Positions 7,308 through 17,512 of a DNA stretch of 64,000 nt are shown one piece after another. Each line of letters starts with the position of its first letter. The stretch's first letter is position 1. The notes under the pieces were generated by a model. It worked only from the letters and a program-made list of their open reading frames with translations, made no database searches and was not told the DNA's origin. Position numbers and translations under genes: made by a program. The stretch is from Alkalispirochaeta americana (GTDB taxonomy: Bacteria; Spirochaetota; Spirochaetia; DSM-27196; Alkalispirochaetaceae): contig NZ_FTMS01000002.1 of NCBI RefSeq assembly GCF_900156105.1, forward strand, positions 1 to 64,000, written 5' to 3'.

Positions 7308-9764
7308 TCAGGGCTCCCTGGTTTTGATTGTTTGGTTACTGGGGTTACTGGGGTTGCTGGGGTTATCGGGTGAGGCGGGACTATCCTGTCGAGGTTCTCC
7401 CGTTTCTTTCCGGTCAGAAAAGGCGATGGGGATAATCTGGTCTACCTGGTCAACGTAGAAAAAGGTGAGGCCTCGAGTGTTTTCCCTGGAGAGGACCTCC
7501 ACATCGGCCTTATTGCCTCGAGGGAGTATAACCCGGGAGATTTCCCGGCGCTGCGCTGCCAGGAGCTTCTCCTTGATTCCTCCTATGGGAAGAACTCTTC
7601 CTGTCAGGGTGAGTTCGCCGGTCATGGCCAGATCATCATCAATCGGCAGTCCCGCCAGAAGCGAGTAAAGCGCCGTGTAGACTGTAATACCCGCCGAGGG
7701 GCCGTCTTTGGGGATCGCTCCCTGGGGAACATGTATATGGACCGATTGAGATGTCCGATCAAAGGCCAGGGTTTCCGAAGCTGTTCCCGAGACAATTCTG
7801 CTCAGAGCTATGCGTGCGCTTTCTTTCATCACATCGCCCAGACTTCCCGTGAGAACCATTTCGCCGGGCCCCTTCAGGAGCGCGGCCTCCACGGAGAGGA
7901 CCACGCCACCCGTTTCGGTCCAGGCAAGCCCCTGGACCCGTCCGGGCGGGTTTTCATCGTGTTTGTCCAGATCATGACGATATCGGGGTGGCCCCAGGAG
8001 TCGGGCGATCGTTCCCGATCCCAGGGTTTTACTGTAGTCGGCAGGCGATGTTCCTGCCTCAAGAAGTTCCCGGGCCAGTTTTCTCGTTACCGATGCGATC
8101 TCCCGTTTCAGACTGCGAACGCCGCTTTCTGTGGTATACTCCGTGATGAGGGTGGTGATCGCGTCTTTTCTGAAGACGATCTTGCTCTCGCCCAGGCCGT
8201 TTTCCTGAATTTGTTCGGGAATGAGGAAGTCCCGGGCGATTCGGCGCTTTTCCGGCTCGGTATAACCAGGAATCTCGATGATCTCAAGGCGATCCCGGAG
8301 CGCGGCGGGAATGGTATGAAGAGAGTTGGCTGTGGTGAGAAAGGTGACCTGGGAGAGGTCAAAGGGAATCTCGATATAGTGGTCAGAAAAGGTGCTGTTT
8401 TGCTCGGGGTCCAGAACCTCCAGGAGTGCGCTTGAGGGGTCTCCCCGGAAATCGGTTCCAATCTTGTCAATTTCATCCAGGAGGATCACCGGGTTGTGTT
8501 CCTCTGCGCGTTTCATGGCCTGAATGATTCGGCCGGGCAGGGCCCCCACGTAGGTTCTTCGGTGCCCCCGGATTTCTGCTTCGTCCCGCACGCCTCCCAG
8601 AGAGAGTCTCACGAAGGATCTTCCCAGGGCTCGGGCAACGGAGCGCCCCAGCGATGTTTTCCCCGTTCCGGGGGGGCCCACAAAGCAGAGAATAGGACTC
8701 TTTATCTCGGGATTCAGGGAGTGGACTGCGATGTATTCCAGGAGACGGTCCTTGGGTTTTCGCATGTCGTAGTGGTCTTCATCCAGAACTTCCGCTGCTC
8801 GATGAATATCAATGGATTCACGGGGCGCCGGTTCCCAGGGGAGGTCAAGCAACCAGTCGATATAGGTTCGAATAATGCCCGATTCGGGCGAGACAGGGGG
8901 CAGTTTTCTGAGGCGATCCATTTCCTTGGTGACGCGCTCGGAGACGGCCTCGGGGACGGCTTTTGCCTTGAGCCGTTCTTTTATTTCCCGAAGGGTATCA
9001 TCTTCAGAAGGATCCTCGCCGAGTTCCTTGTTGAGTTCCCGGATTTGCTCCTGAAGGAAGTAATCTCTCTGGTTCTTTTCAAGGCGTCGGCGTACCCGAT
9101 CCTTTATGGAGCGTTTCAGTTTGAGTAGCTCCACCTCGCCGTTCAGCAAATCCGATACGTGGTGGACCCGTTTTATGGTGGACCGCTCCTGGAGAAGCTG
9201 GAGTCGGCTCTCGCTGTCAAAGGAGACGTAGCCGGCCACAAGATCAGCGATCCTGTCGGCGCTCTCTGCGGCCGCCACCTTCCGCTGCACATCGGTGGTG
9301 ATCACCCCCGAGAGAATAGCGTATTCCTTGAAAGTATCCTGGATAACGCGAACCATCTTCGGAAGGATTCCTCCGGGATCGGCTCGGTCAGGGGTGATCG
9401 CCTCGGTGCGGGCCAGAAAGAGATCTTCCCGTAGAGCTGTGGTCTTTCGGGAGACGCGTTCCTGCCCCTCCAGCATAACCCGCACAGCCCCATCGGGCAT
9501 CTTCATGAGCTGTACAATGTGTACAATCGTGCCGGCAGGGTGGAGCATTTCCGGCGAGAGAGCTTCTCCCGGGGGAGGGGCCTGGGGGTTTTTCTGGGCC
9601 ACGGCCAGGACCTTCCTGTCGCTTTCCATGGCCTGGCGGATCGCCGCTTTTCCCTCGGCTCGGGTTATGACCAGTGGAAGCAACATCCCGGGGAAAAAGA
9701 AGGTCTCTTTCAGGGGGAGTAGCGGAAGCTCTGGGTGCTCCCGCTTCCCGGGGATGAACCTCAT
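7308..9764 (-). CDS. lon: ATP-dependent protease Lon
   Basis: 818 residues. Soluble hexameric AAA+ protease for misfolded and regulatory proteins. Order: Lon N-domain (about 10-210), helical linker, AAA+ module with Walker [12 protein letters not shown] near 363 and Walker [12 protein letters not shown], then the Ser-Lys protease domain with KDGPSAGIT (catalytic Ser about 690) and the catalytic Lys in [10 protein letters not shown]. The C-terminus carries an extra Pro/Ser/Asn tail encoded by 9-bp repeats, which is not part of the protease fold. Its ATG overlaps the clpX stop as ATGA, so translation is coupled. It closes the tig-clpP-clpX-lon run. Confidence 0.97.
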   Translation of the reverse strand: MRFIPGKREHPELPLLPLKETFFFPGMLLPLVITRAEGKAAIRQAMESDRKVLAVAQKNPQAPPPGEALSPEMLHPAGTIVHIVQLMKMPDGAVRVMLEGQERVSRKTTALREDLFLARTEAITPDRADPGGILPKMVRVIQDTFKEYAILSGVITTDVQRKVAAAESADRIADLVAGYVSFDSESRLQLLQERSTIKRVHHVSDLLNGEVELLKLKRSIKDRVRRRLEKNQRDYFLQEQIRELNKELGEDPSEDDTLREIKERLKAKAVPEAVSERVTKEMDRLRKLPPVSPESGIIRTYIDWLLDLPWEPAPRESIDIHRAAEVLDEDHYDMRKPKDRLLEYIAVHSLNPEIKSPILCFVGPPGTGKTSLGRSVARALGRSFVRLSLGGVRDEAEIRGHRRTYVGALPGRIIQAMKRAEEHNPVILLDEIDKIGTDFRGDPSSALLEVLDPEQNSTFSDHYIEIPFDLSQVTFLTTANSLHTIPAALRDRLEIIEIPGYTEPEKRRIARDFLIPEQIQENGLGESKIVFRKDAITTLITEYTTESGVRSLKREIASVTRKLARELLEAGTSPADYSKTLGSGTIARLLGPPRYRHDLDKHDENPPGRVQGLAWTETGGVVLSVEAALLKGPGEMVLTGSLGDVMKESARIALSRIVSGTASETLAFDRTSQSVHIHVPQGAIPKDGPSAGITVYTALYSLLAGLPIDDDLAMTGELTLTGRVLPIGGIKEKLLAAQRREISRVILPRGNKADVEVLSRENTRGLTFFYVDQVDQIIPIAFSDRKETGEPRQDSPASPDNPSNPSNPSNQTIKTREP
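7334..7369. repeat. lon: 9-bp tandem repeat in the 3' end of lon
   Basis: Four adjacent copies of GGTTACTGG with one or two changes in the last two. On the coding strand they give Pro-Ser-Asn units ([10 protein letters not shown]) in the Lon tail. Gain or loss of units keeps the frame. Confidence 0.85.
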
Positions 9765-11002
9765 GCGGATTTCTGGATCAGCTCAATAGTAGGTTTTTGT
9801 CCCTTGAGGATGTCATCCTTCGTGATTGCCACGCGTTTTTCTCCCTCAATGGAGGGAATTTCGTACATCACCTCGGTCATGATGCGCTCGACGATGGCTC
9901 GCAATCCCCGGGCTCCCGTTTTGCGGGTAAGAGCCTGTTCTGCGATCGCTTCCAGAGAACCTTCCTCAAAGACCAGGTCTACATTATCCAGGCGCATTGA
10001 AAGCTGATACTGTTTCACCACGCTGTTTTTTGGTTCTTTCAAGATGCGTGTCAGGGCGGTGATGTCCAGATCTTCCAGGGTAACATGGATTGGCAGACGG
10101 CCCACAAACTCCGGGATCAGGCCAAACTTGATCAAGTCGTCCGGGTGAATCTGCTTGTAGAGGCTGATAAGATCCTTCTCGGCCGAGGTCTGGACATCTG
10201 CTCCAAAACCCATGGGTTGCTTGGAGATTCGGGAGTCAATCACCCGATCAAGACCTACGAAAGCCCCCCCCACAATGAAGAGGATATTGGATGTGTCGAT
10301 GCGGATCATCTCCTGGCTGGGGTGCTTCCGCCCTCCCTGGGGAGGAACCGATGCGCTGGTGCCTTCGATGATCTTCAACAGGGCCTGTTGCACACCTTCA
10401 CCGCTCACATCCCGGGTGATCGAAGCATTCTCGCTTTTGCGTGCTATTTTGTCGATCTCGTCGATGTAGATGATCCCCCGTTCGGTGGCGGAAATGTTCC
10501 CTCCCGCTGCCTGGTAGAGCTTGAGGAGGATGTTCTCCACGTCCTCTCCAACGTAACCGGCCTCGGTAAGGGTCGTTGCATCGGCTATTGCAAAGGGGAC
10601 TTTCATCTTGCGTGCCAGGGTCTGGGCCAGAAGGGTTTTTCCTGTTCCCGTAGGACCGATCAGGAGAACGTTGGATTTTTCCAGTTCTACCTCATCCTCC
10701 AGATCAACTTTGTGGCTGATCCGCTTGTAGTGGTTATAAACCGCCACAGAGAGGATTTTCTTTGCCACATCCTGGCCAATTACATAGTTATCCAGGTACT
10801 CCTTGATCTCCTTGGGGCTGGGGACAGTCTCAAGAATCGTGGAGGTCAGAATGTCATCTTCTTCGTCGATCATGCGCTTGCAGACATTCACGCACTCGTC
10901 GCAGATGTAGACGCCTGGTCCGGCGATCAACCGCCGGGCATGCTCGGCCTTTTTCCCGCAGAAGGAGCAGGATTTTCCGGTCTCATTTTTTTGTTTTATC
11001 AT
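9761..11002 (-). CDS. clpX: ATP-dependent Clp protease ATP-binding subunit ClpX
   Basis: 413 residues from ATG 11002, preceded by GAGGTAATA. AAA+ unfoldase that feeds substrates to ClpP. The N-terminal zinc-binding domain has CSFCGK and CDECVNVC; Walker A is [12 protein letters not shown], Walker [12 protein letters not shown], followed by sensor motifs and the ClpX loop region GFGADVQ. The start lies inside the clpP end (20-bp overlap) and the stop overlaps lon by 4 bp. The longer open frame to 11125 lies entirely in clpP and was not used. Confidence 0.97.
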   Translation of the reverse strand: MIKQKNETGKSCSFCGKKAEHARRLIAGPGVYICDECVNVCKRMIDEEDDILTSTILETVPSPKEIKEYLDNYVIGQDVAKKILSVAVYNHYKRISHKVDLEDEVELEKSNVLLIGPTGTGKTLLAQTLARKMKVPFAIADATTLTEAGYVGEDVENILLKLYQAAGGNISATERGIIYIDEIDKIARKSENASITRDVSGEGVQQALLKIIEGTSASVPPQGGRKHPSQEMIRIDTSNILFIVGGAFVGLDRVIDSRISKQPMGFGADVQTSAEKDLISLYKQIHPDDLIKFGLIPEFVGRLPIHVTLEDLDITALTRILKEPKNSVVKQYQLSMRLDNVDLVFEEGSLEAIAEQALTRKTGARGLRAIVERIMTEVMYEIPSIEGEKRVAITKDDILKGQKPTIELIQKSA

Positions 11003-11618
11003 TATTACCTCGGACAAGAATTTCGTCTGCGATTCCGTATTCGACGCTCTCCTGGGCTGACATGAAGTAGTCCCGCTCCAGATCCTGGGCGATCTTGTCC
11101 GCTGCCTTGCCGGTATGGTGTGCAAAGTAATCGATCAGCATTTTTTTCAGCCGGACGATTTCGCGAGCCTGGATGCCGATGTCCGTTGCCTGCCCCTGGA
11201 CTCCGCCCCAGGGCTGGTGAATCAGAATTCTTGAGGAGGGGAGCGCCCGTCGTTTTCCGGGAGCTCCCGCCGTGAGGAGAAGGGCTGCCATGGACGCCGC
11301 TTGACCCATGCAGATCGTTTGAACGTCGGGCCGGATGTACTGCATGGTGTCATAAATTGCGAGGCCTGCCGTTACAGATCCTCCGGGGCTATTGATGTAG
11401 AGGCTGATGTCCTTTTCCGGATCCTGACTCTCGAGGAAAAGCATCTGGGCCACCACAAGGTCAGCAACGGCGTCGTGGATCTGACCGTCCAGGAAAATGA
11501 TCCTGTCTTTCAGGAGGCGGGAAAAGATGTCGTAGGAACGCTCACCGATGCCGGTCTGTTCTACAACGATCGGCACCAGGGTATTACTCTGTTCATTCAT
11601 ACTCGGAAACTTACCCAT
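10983..11618 (-). CDS. clpP: ATP-dependent Clp protease proteolytic subunit ClpP
   Basis: 211 residues. Serine peptidase forming the tetradecameric barrel of ClpXP. Catalytic triad: Ser in [12 protein letters not shown], His in [11 protein letters not shown], Asp in LERDYFM. The start could be ATG 11618 (8-bp overlap with tig) or ATG 11600 ([16 protein letters not shown]), which matches usual ClpP N-termini better; neither has a strong ribosome site, and coupling to tig favours the overlapping one. It overlaps clpX by 20 bp. Confidence 0.96.
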   Translation of the reverse strand: MGKFPSMNEQSNTLVPIVVEQTGIGERSYDIFSRLLKDRIIFLDGQIHDAVADLVVAQMLFLESQDPEKDISLYINSPGGSVTAGLAIYDTMQYIRPDVQTICMGQAASMAALLLTAGAPGKRRALPSSRILIHQPWGGVQGQATDIGIQAREIVRLKKMLIDYFAHHTGKAADKIAQDLERDYFMSAQESVEYGIADEILVRGNNDKTKK

Positions 11619-12966
11619 TCTCGGCCATCAAGTCCAGATATTTGATCTTTTCGCCGGGAGTCACGGTACTTTTTTCCAGGAGCCGGTCAAAGAGCGTGCG
11701 CTCGGCCAGGTCCTGTTTAACGTAGGAAAGCATATTTTTGTTCCGGTAATATTCAAGGATCGGTTCGGGGTCGGCCTTTCGCTCCTCGGCGTCCTTGCGT
11801 ATCTGATCTTCAGCCTCGGCGTCGCTAACCTCGATTTTTTCCAGCTCAATCAGCTTCTGGGCGATCAGGCTTCGCTTCAGTCGTTCCAGGGCCGAGGGGC
11901 GCCACTCGTCAAAGATCTCATCCCGGGTCTTCCCCTGGAAGGCAAGGAGTTGCTCAAGCTGCTCCGGTGTTGCATGGTACTGCTCGGCCAGTCCGCGCCA
12001 GCTGGACTCCAGCTCCGTTTGAACCATGGAGGCGGGGACCTCCAGGGCTGTGTTTTCGGAGATCTGCTTCATGAGCTCATCGATTTTTTGAGCCCGGATT
12101 TTTTTCTCGGCGTTTTCTGCAAGGCGCTTCTTGATGTCCTTTCGCAGATCCTTGAGTGTTTCAAACTCATCGCTCACATCCTGGGCAAATTCATCGTCCA
12201 GTTCGGGTACGTCGCGCTGTTTGATCGTGGAGACTGTTACCTGGAGGCGTTTTTTCTGGCCCTTCAGGGATTCATGGTCGTCTTCCTGGGAGTACTCTTT
12301 CTCGATGGTCCGTGTTTCGCCCCGGGAGAAACCGATGATATCCTTGTCGATGCGGTAGAGGTTTTCTTCTTCCCCCACAGTGACCGTCAGGTCTTCCTGC
12401 CGTGTCCCATCCAGGGGCGATCCGTCCTCATCGAGCTCTTCCAGGGTTACCGTGGCGATATCGCCTTTTGCGACGGTGCCGTCTTCTTTCTCGATGACCA
12501 GGGCATTCTGCTGACGGAGTTCTTCCAGCTCACGGTCTTCATCGGCTTTCGTGATAGAGACTTTGGGCTCTGCCACGGTGAGGCCCTCGTAGGTTCCCGG
12601 GGTGACTTCGGGGAAGACATCGTAGGTGACGCTGAAGGAAAGGGGGGCGTCCAGGGTGAGCTCCAGATCTTCTTCTACCAGGGACGGGCGCGCATAGGGG
12701 AGGGGACGCTCTTCCACGTCCTTCAGGGCCTCTTCCAGGCCAGCCTCAAGAAGGTTCTGGAGCGCTTCTGCACGGAAGCCCTCTCCGAAACGGCGTTCCA
12801 GGAGATCCCGGGGGACTTTGCCCTTGCGGAATCCCTTGATCTGAGCCGATTTTGCGTATTTTTTGACGAGGTCGTCGTAGGCCACCCGGACTTCATCCTG
12901 GGGTATGGTAATGTGTAACTGTACCGCCGAGTTTTCAAGTTTCTCGATCTTCTTTTCCTGGATCAT
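11611..12966 (-). CDS. tig: trigger factor, ribosome-associated chaperone
   Basis: 451 residues. Binds the ribosome exit tunnel and shields nascent chains. The ribosome-docking signature reads [14 protein letters not shown] near residues 43-56; the middle is an FKBP-like PPIase domain ([18 protein letters not shown]) and the C-terminus a long helical chaperone domain. GAGAGGG lies 5-6 bp before ATG 12966. First gene of the tig-clpP-clpX-lon run, directly after the tRNA-cluster terminator. A promoter must sit in the 40 bp between; only a weak TTGTTA-N16-TATGTT candidate is seen (13008-12981). Confidence 0.96.
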   Translation of the reverse strand: MIQEKKIEKLENSAVQLHITIPQDEVRVAYDDLVKKYAKSAQIKGFRKGKVPRDLLERRFGEGFRAEALQNLLEAGLEEALKDVEERPLPYARPSLVEEDLELTLDAPLSFSVTYDVFPEVTPGTYEGLTVAEPKVSITKADEDRELEELRQQNALVIEKEDGTVAKGDIATVTLEELDEDGSPLDGTRQEDLTVTVGEEENLYRIDKDIIGFSRGETRTIEKEYSQEDDHESLKGQKKRLQVTVSTIKQRDVPELDDEFAQDVSDEFETLKDLRKDIKKRLAENAEKKIRAQKIDELMKQISENTALEVPASMVQTELESSWRGLAEQYHATPEQLEQLLAFQGKTRDEIFDEWRPSALERLKRSLIAQKLIELEKIEVSDAEAEDQIRKDAEERKADPEPILEYYRNKNMLSYVKQDLAERTLFDRLLEKSTVTPGEKIKYLDLMAENG

Positions 12967-13006
12967 CTGTAACCCTCTCGAACATACCAGATTTCAAAAT
13001 AGTAAC

Positions 13007-13042
13007 AAAAAAGGCGATTCGGGGATTCCCGAACCGCCTTAC
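13007..13042 (-). terminator. rho-independent terminator after the tRNA cluster
   Basis: On the minus strand AAGGCG-GTTCGGG pairs with CCCGAAT-CGCCTT around a small loop and ends in six T residues. It follows tRNA-Gly by about ten bases and separates the tRNA transcript from tig. Confidence 0.85.
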
Positions 13043-13051
13043 TATAGAGAG

Positions 13052-13123
13052 AGCGAGAGACGGGATTCGAACCCGCGACATCCACCTTGGCAAGGTGGAG
13101 CTCTACCACTGAGCTACTCTCGC
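13052..13123 (-). tRNA. tRNA-Gly, anticodon GCC
   Basis: 72 nt. Acceptor GCGAGAG/CTCTCGC; anticodon stem CCACC/GGTGG around loop TTGCCAA (anticodon GCC); T-loop GTTCGAATC; no encoded CCA. Last tRNA of the cluster. Confidence 0.95.
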
Positions 13124-13197
13124 AAAAACGGCTCGCATGACGCGAAACCCGGAGCGGTGGTTGTATGGGAAGACCATCGGACTGTGCGTCCCTTCCG

Positions 13198-13280
<83 letters not shown>

Positions 13281-13350
13281 TAATGCTAGCCAAAGGCCTG
13301 CATTATGTCAAGCACCTGCAGCATCTTTGTGTGCTGCTTTTTGCCAGCCC

Positions 13351-13423
13351 TGAGCCGTGAAGGGATCGAACCTTCGACCCGCAGATTAAGAGTCTGCTGC
13401 TCTGCCAGCTGAGCTAACGGCCC
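13351..13423 (-). tRNA. tRNA-Lys, anticodon CTT
   Basis: 73 nt. Acceptor GGGCCGT/ACGGCTC (one G-U pair); anticodon stem GCAGA/TCTGC around CTCTTAA (anticodon CTT); T-loop GTTCGATCC. Third gene of the cluster. Confidence 0.95.
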
Positions 13424-13434
13424 TAAAAGTGTTG

Positions 13435-13509
13435 TACGCCCGGCAGGATTCGAACCTGCGACCTGCGGATTCGAAGTCCGACGCTCTATCCAGGCTGAGC
13501 TACGGGCGC
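13435..13509 (-). tRNA. tRNA-Arg, anticodon TCG
   Basis: 75 nt. Acceptor GCGCCCG/CGGGCGT with a terminal G-U pair; anticodon loop CTTCGAA (anticodon TCG); T-loop GTTCGAATC. Second gene of the cluster. Confidence 0.94.
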
Positions 13510-13517
13510 ATCAACAG

Positions 13518-13590
13518 GGTGGATGACGGGACTTGAACCCGCAACAACCAGAACCACAATCTGGCGCTCTACCATTGAACTACACCCACC
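13518..13590 (-). tRNA. tRNA-His, anticodon GTG
   Basis: 73 nt including an encoded G at position -1 opposite discriminator C, the identity pair of histidine tRNA. Anticodon stem CCAGA/TCTGG around TTGTGGT (anticodon GTG); T-loop GTTCAAGTC. First gene of the cluster, about seven bases after the predicted transcription start. Confidence 0.95.
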
Positions 13591-13603
13591 GTGTGTGGGG
13601 AGG

Positions 13604-13632
13604 AATATGCCGTGTTGCTCGTTTTTTGTCAA
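13604..13632 (-). promoter_or_regulatory. sigma-70-type promoter for the tRNA cluster
   Basis: TTGACA (13632-13627), 17-bp spacer, CATATT (13609-13604). The predicted start is near 13597, just ahead of tRNA-His. The -35 hexamer contains the TGA stop codon of the rarA fusion gene (13631-13629), the same arrangement as at tRNA-Leu(GAG). Confidence 0.75.
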
Positions 13633-15818
13633 GCAGGTTTCGTGATTTTTACCGCCATAAAGACCCTCTCCCAGTTGTATTGCCCGGGAGGAATCTTTTT
13701 AGCTTCCTCCCGGATTTCTTCCAGAGCCCGGGCCTGATCCTGTCGGAGCAGTTCCTGCGCTAGCGGTTGGTCAGGGGCAAACCAGCTCTGAACCAGGGAG
13801 GGGGAAACCTTTCGTGAGACCTGGGTATGTATCCAGGAGCGAAGGACCGTGTGGTCCTGTTCGGTTGAGGGAAAGGTGCGAGAGAGGGCTTCCTCCCACA
13901 GGGGTTGGCGTTGGGGGAAGAGAGTTTCCTCGGCCGCAACCAGGGCTTCCAGAGCCTGAAGTGGAAGAGCGGCAAGATCTTGCAAGAGCCGGGAAGGGCG
14001 AGTTCCCCGGGTCGGTTCTATATCAAGAAAAAGCAGGGTTCCCCGAGGCAGACAGAGGGGGAGCAGTCGCTTCAGGATCTCTTGAGGAGGATGATCGGGC
14101 CACAGGCGACAAAGGATCCGGTCAAAGGGGCCGGAATAATCTCCTTTCTCTTCGGGGATTGCCCCCGGCTCTAGGGGGCCTGCGATTTGAGGGGCTTCCA
14201 GATCGCCCAGGGGAGATCGATCCAGAAGATGTTGCATCGATTCCAGGTCCCGCTGGTCTGATCCCCAGACTAGGGTAATCCCGCCGGGAGTCCGACGCAG
14301 CGTTTCCCACAGGAAAAGCTGGAGAGGGGCTCCGCAGAGGAGTATCCTGTCGGTGGAAAGGGGGGCGAGGAGCTGCAGGACCTCTTCCCGCAGTGCAACA
14401 GCCTCTTCCAGAGTGGCTCCATCAATCCGTTGCAGCCACCGGGCGGAGGCTCCCTGGAGAGCCGGGACGGTGTGCATCAGCAGGGGGTGTTCCTGCTCTG
14501 CTGCAAGCTGAAGCCTCCGATGCTCTTCCAGGGATTCCCGGCGTGTTTCTTCCCAACCCAGACTGCCGGGGTGGAAAAAAATATTTCCCTGAAGGGTTTC
14601 CGGGAGATATTGCTGGGCAACCCAGTGGTCGCGGTAGGCGTGAGGGTAGAGGTAGCCGTGGCCGTGACCCAGGGCGGGGCCGTCCCGGGATGGATCCTGG
14701 AGATGGGCCGGGACATCATCGGAATAGGCCTGCTGGACTGCCTTGAGGGCGTCAAAATATCCCAGGGTCGAGTTTGATTTTGGAGCCAGTGCGCAATACA
14801 GGGCTGCCTGGGCAAGGTGAAATTGTCCCTCGGGCATGCCCACCCGGTCGAAGGCGTTGGCGCACGTGGTGACTCGGGACAGTGCATCAGGATCTGCCAG
14901 GCCTACGTCCTCAGCAGCAAGGATAAGCATGCGCCGGAAGATATAGCGCGGGTCTTCCCCGGCCGAGACCATCCGGGCGAGCCAGTAAAGCGCTGCGTCG
15001 GGATCGGAGCCTCGAAGGGACTTGATAAAAGCTGAAATCGTGTCGAAATGGTAGTCGCCATCCTTGTCGTACAATACGGCGCGCCGTTGGATACTGTCCT
15101 CGGCTATCTCCAGAGTGACGTCAATTGGCTCACCCCGGAGGGGAGGAAATCTGTCGCCGCTGGTTTCCACAGCCAGCTCCAGGGCATTCAGGAGCGTCCG
15201 GGCGTCGCCCGAGGATGATCTGACCAGATGGTTCCGGGCGTCCAGGGTAAGATTAACCTGGTAGTGGCCGTAGCCACGGTCGGTGTCGCTCAGGGCAAAA
15301 TCGATTACCCGGTGCAGCTCCTGCTCTGTCAGGGGGGTGAGGAGAAAAACCCTGCTTCGGGAGAGGAGCGCTTTATTCACCTCGAAAAAGGGGTTTTCCG
15401 TGGTGGCTCCCACCAGGATGAAGAGGCCATCCTCCACCCACGGCAGGAGCGCATCCTGCTGGCTCTTGTTCCACCGGTGAACCTCATCGACGAAGAGGAT
15501 CGTCCTGTGGTTTGTTTTGTTTGAAAAGGCCTGGGCCTTGGTGATGGCCTCGCGGATGTCCTTTACACCGCTGAGAACGGCGTTCACCGAGAGGAACTGG
15601 CTGCAGGTTTTCTCGGCGATAACCCGGGCCAGAGTGGTTTTCCCCGTGCCCGGGGGGCCCGAGAGGACAAGCGATTGAAGGCGGTCGGCTTCGATCGCGC
15701 GACGCAGGAGTCGTCCGGGGCCCAGAATGTGCTCTTGTCCGATGAACTCTTCAAGAGTTCGCGGGCGCAATCGTGCTGCCAGGGGCAGTCTTCCCTGCTC
15801 AAAAAGGGATTGTTCCAT
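13629..15818 (-). CDS. rarA: RarA/MgsA AAA+ ATPase fused to a C-terminal extra domain
   Basis: 729 residues, against about 430-450 for stand-alone RarA. Residues 1 to about 445 are Rar[17 protein letters not shown], Walker [14 protein letters not shown], Walker [11 protein letters not shown], sensor [12 protein letters not shown] and the C-terminal helical domain ending near [13 protein letters not shown]. RarA acts at stalled replication forks with SSB and RecA. Residues about 446-729 form a separate domain with Rossmann-like pieces ([59 protein letters not shown]) that recall a degenerate SAM-dependent methyltransferase. Comparable RarA fusions are annotated in cyanobacteria (from memory). 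It starts 19 bp after the coiled-coil gene. No frameshift is seen, so the fusion looks genuine. Confidence 0.88.
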   Translation of the reverse strand: MEQSLFEQGRLPLAARLRPRTLEEFIGQEHILGPGRLLRRAIEADRLQSLVLSGPPGTGKTTLARVIAEKTCSQFLSVNAVLSGVKDIREAITKAQAFSNKTNHRTILFVDEVHRWNKSQQDALLPWVEDGLFILVGATTENPFFEVNKALLSRSRVFLLTPLTEQELHRVIDFALSDTDRGYGHYQVNLTLDARNHLVRSSSGDARTLLNALELAVETSGDRFPPLRGEPIDVTLEIAEDSIQRRAVLYDKDGDYHFDTISAFIKSLRGSDPDAALYWLARMVSAGEDPRYIFRRMLILAAEDVGLADPDALSRVTTCANAFDRVGMPEGQFHLAQAALYCALAPKSNSTLGYFDALKAVQQAYSDDVPAHLQDPSRDGPALGHGHGYLYPHAYRDHWVAQQYLPETLQGNIFFHPGSLGWEETRRESLEEHRRLQLAAEQEHPLLMHTVPALQGASARWLQRIDGATLEEAVALREEVLQLLAPLSTDRILLCGAPLQLFLWETLRRTPGGITLVWGSDQRDLESMQHLLDRSPLGDLEAPQIAGPLEPGAIPEEKGDYSGPFDRILCRLWPDHPPQEILKRLLPLCLPRGTLLFLDIEPTRGTRPSRLLQDLAALPLQALEALVAAEETLFPQRQPLWEEALSRTFPSTEQDHTVLRSWIHTQVSRKVSPSLVQSWFAPDQPLAQELLRQDQARALEEIREEAKKIPPGQYNWERVFMAVKITKPA

Positions 15819-15837
15819 CGTCTCGTGTGCCCGCTTC

Positions 15838-16968
15838 TCAGGTGGGAAAGAGCTCTTCGGGGTTTCCTCGCTCGGCAGAGAGTTGCTGTTCCTGTTGACG
15901 AAGCGATTCTTCCTGGCTGTTGAGTTGCCGCAACTGCTCTTCCAGATCGGCGATTTCGTTGCGGGTTTTTTCCTGATGCTTGTGGCAGCTCGCCAGGTTT
16001 CGTTCTACCGTTTCCAGTTCCTGTCCTGCCTGGAGGCGTTTCAGGAGTGATTCCTGGCGACTGATCTCTTCCCGGAAGTTCCGGATCTGGCCGATGCAGT
16101 CGGCAAACCCTTCGGGAGTTTCTTCCTCGATAATCATCCCGATGGCTGCGGATATTTTTGACAGCTCTTCCCTGGCCCGGGAGATTTCTTCCTCCCGCTC
16201 GCCCCGAGCCCGGTCCAGCCCCCGGTTGTCCGAGAGGGCGTTGAACTCCTCCACGAGGCGGCCTGATTCCAGGGTGAGTTCCTGTCGCTCCCTGTCAATT
16301 TCCTGCCAGCGGGTTCGTGCTGTCAGAAGTGGCTCAGAGACGCGATTCAATTCTTCGTCGCCCACCTGCTCAATGAAATCGCCTTGGGCGAGTTGCTCTC
16401 CTGCAGTTTTGAGGAGCTCCGGCAAGCGATTTTCCCGGACGTTTTTCCTGTTTCGGAGGTAGAGGCTCTTGCTTTTGGTCTTTATTTTTCCCAGGAGCGG
16501 TGCCTTTGTTTCGGGATTTTCCTGGGTGCCGAGGGCGCTTATTTTTGATTCCAGATTCTGGATTTCGTCGTGGTAACTCACAAGGGTCTCAAAAATTGAT
16601 GAATAACCAGCGTCGATCAGGGAAGATTCCTTGAAGAGGCGGAACGCTACCGCTCCAATCTGTTCGTAGACCCCTGAGAGACGCACGTTCATGCTGTCCC
16701 GCTCATCCTGGAGGGCTTTCAGCTTTTGTTTTATTTCTTCCTGCCGCGCGTCGATGTGCATCATTCGGTCAATAGCGGTGCTGGCTGTTTCAATTTTCTT
16801 CCGGACTGCCAGGTATTCCTCGATGAGAGAGACCGTTGACGAGGGTCTCTCGCCCTCCGGGAGATCAACGGCGTGGACGCCGGCTTCCCTATGGGCCTGT
16901 TCCAGGCCTTTCAGTGTGTTTCCCTGCTCTTTTGTCAGTTGCCGGATTCGTTTTGCATAATCTCTCAT
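15838..16968 (-). CDS. predicted coiled-coil cytoplasmic protein, unknown function
   Basis: 376 residues, almost wholly heptad-like Glu/Lys/Arg/Gln/Leu-rich helix with no signal peptide or membrane segment. Two long coiled-coil stretches (about 1-110 and 230-370) flank a middle segment containing the basic patch KIKTKSKSLYLRNRKNV. No enzymatic motif was found. Its ATG overlaps the stop of the 170-residue gene upstream as ATGA, and it ends 19 bp before the RarA fusion, so the three are probably translated from one message. Structural or scaffold roles are plausible but not shown. Confidence 0.7.
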   Translation of the reverse strand: MRDYAKRIRQLTKEQGNTLKGLEQAHREAGVHAVDLPEGERPSSTVSLIEEYLAVRKKIETASTAIDRMMHIDARQEEIKQKLKALQDERDSMNVRLSGVYEQIGAVAFRLFKESSLIDAGYSSIFETLVSYHDEIQNLESKISALGTQENPETKAPLLGKIKTKSKSLYLRNRKNVRENRLPELLKTAGEQLAQGDFIEQVGDEELNRVSEPLLTARTRWQEIDRERQELTLESGRLVEEFNALSDNRGLDRARGEREEEISRAREELSKISAAIGMIIEEETPEGFADCIGQIRNFREEISRQESLLKRLQAGQELETVERNLASCHKHQEKTRNEIADLEEQLRQLNSQEESLRQQEQQLSAERGNPEELFPT

Positions 16969-17477
16969 GACCTTTCTCCCTTCTCTTGATCGAAAGCTCG
17001 GGCGAGGCGTGGCTCATCCCGAAGTATACGACAAAAACTGGCCCAGTGCCCGTCATTGTAGTGTCCTCGTTCCCGAAAAAGATCGGCGACGATGGCCAGG
17101 TTTGTCTGAACCACACCAACTCGGATGAAATTCGCCGGCAGTTGCGCCCGTAGCGAAGAGCGGTCACCGCAAAGGATATAATTGTTCAGGGCCTGTATCA
17201 CCCCTTCGGGAAGGGGGGTTTCAAAATCCTCCTGGGTGAGTCTTCGCTCGCCTGTTTCATCCTTGTCCGGCCGGGATCGCAACCAGAGAACTTCAGGGAA
17301 GTAGGCTCGAGCCTGGTTCCACCACGACTCGGGGGCTCGGATCTGGAGAGCCACCGAAGATAGCCACAGGTCAGGACGCGCTACTCCACCCGGTCCCTTG
17401 CGGAGGGCTAGCTCCTGTGAGTTGGCTGGTACCTGTACCGTCCGGGGGCCGTCCTGAAGAGTTACTTCCATAATCAT
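16965..17477 (-). CDS. conserved-looking small protein, unknown function
   Basis: 170 residues, soluble, no signal peptide. N-terminus MIMEVTLQDGPRTVQVPANS; later WWNQARAYFPEVLWLRSR and VGVVQTNLAIVADLFRERGH. Codon use matches the neighbours and a 4-bp ATGA overlap joins it to the coiled-coil gene, so it is probably real. No family recognised. It follows the Lon N-domain gene by 35 bp. Confidence 0.65.
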   Translation of the reverse strand: MIMEVTLQDGPRTVQVPANSQELALRKGPGGVARPDLWLSSVALQIRAPESWWNQARAYFPEVLWLRSRPDKDETGERRLTQEDFETPLPEGVIQALNNYILCGDRSSLRAQLPANFIRVGVVQTNLAIVADLFRERGHYNDGHWASFCRILRDEPRLARAFDQEKGERS

Positions 17478-17512
17478 TGATGGCTCCTTCCGGGCCTGGG
17501 TGGCCCGGGATA

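Noticed and set aside
11548-12918. Plus-strand 456-codon frame opposite tig
   Set aside because: Long antisense frames are common here because of G+C bias; the minus strand encodes a clear trigger factor.
12981-13008. TTGTTA-N16-TATGTT as the tig promoter
   Set aside because: The start site would remove part of the ribosome site of tig and the -35 lies in the terminator T run; kept only as a weak note in the tig entry.
13283-13311. TTGACA-N17-TAGCAT just upstream of tRNA-Leu(TAG)
   Set aside because: The start site would fall inside the tRNA, so it cannot give a normal precursor; the cluster promoter at 13604-13632 is sufficient.
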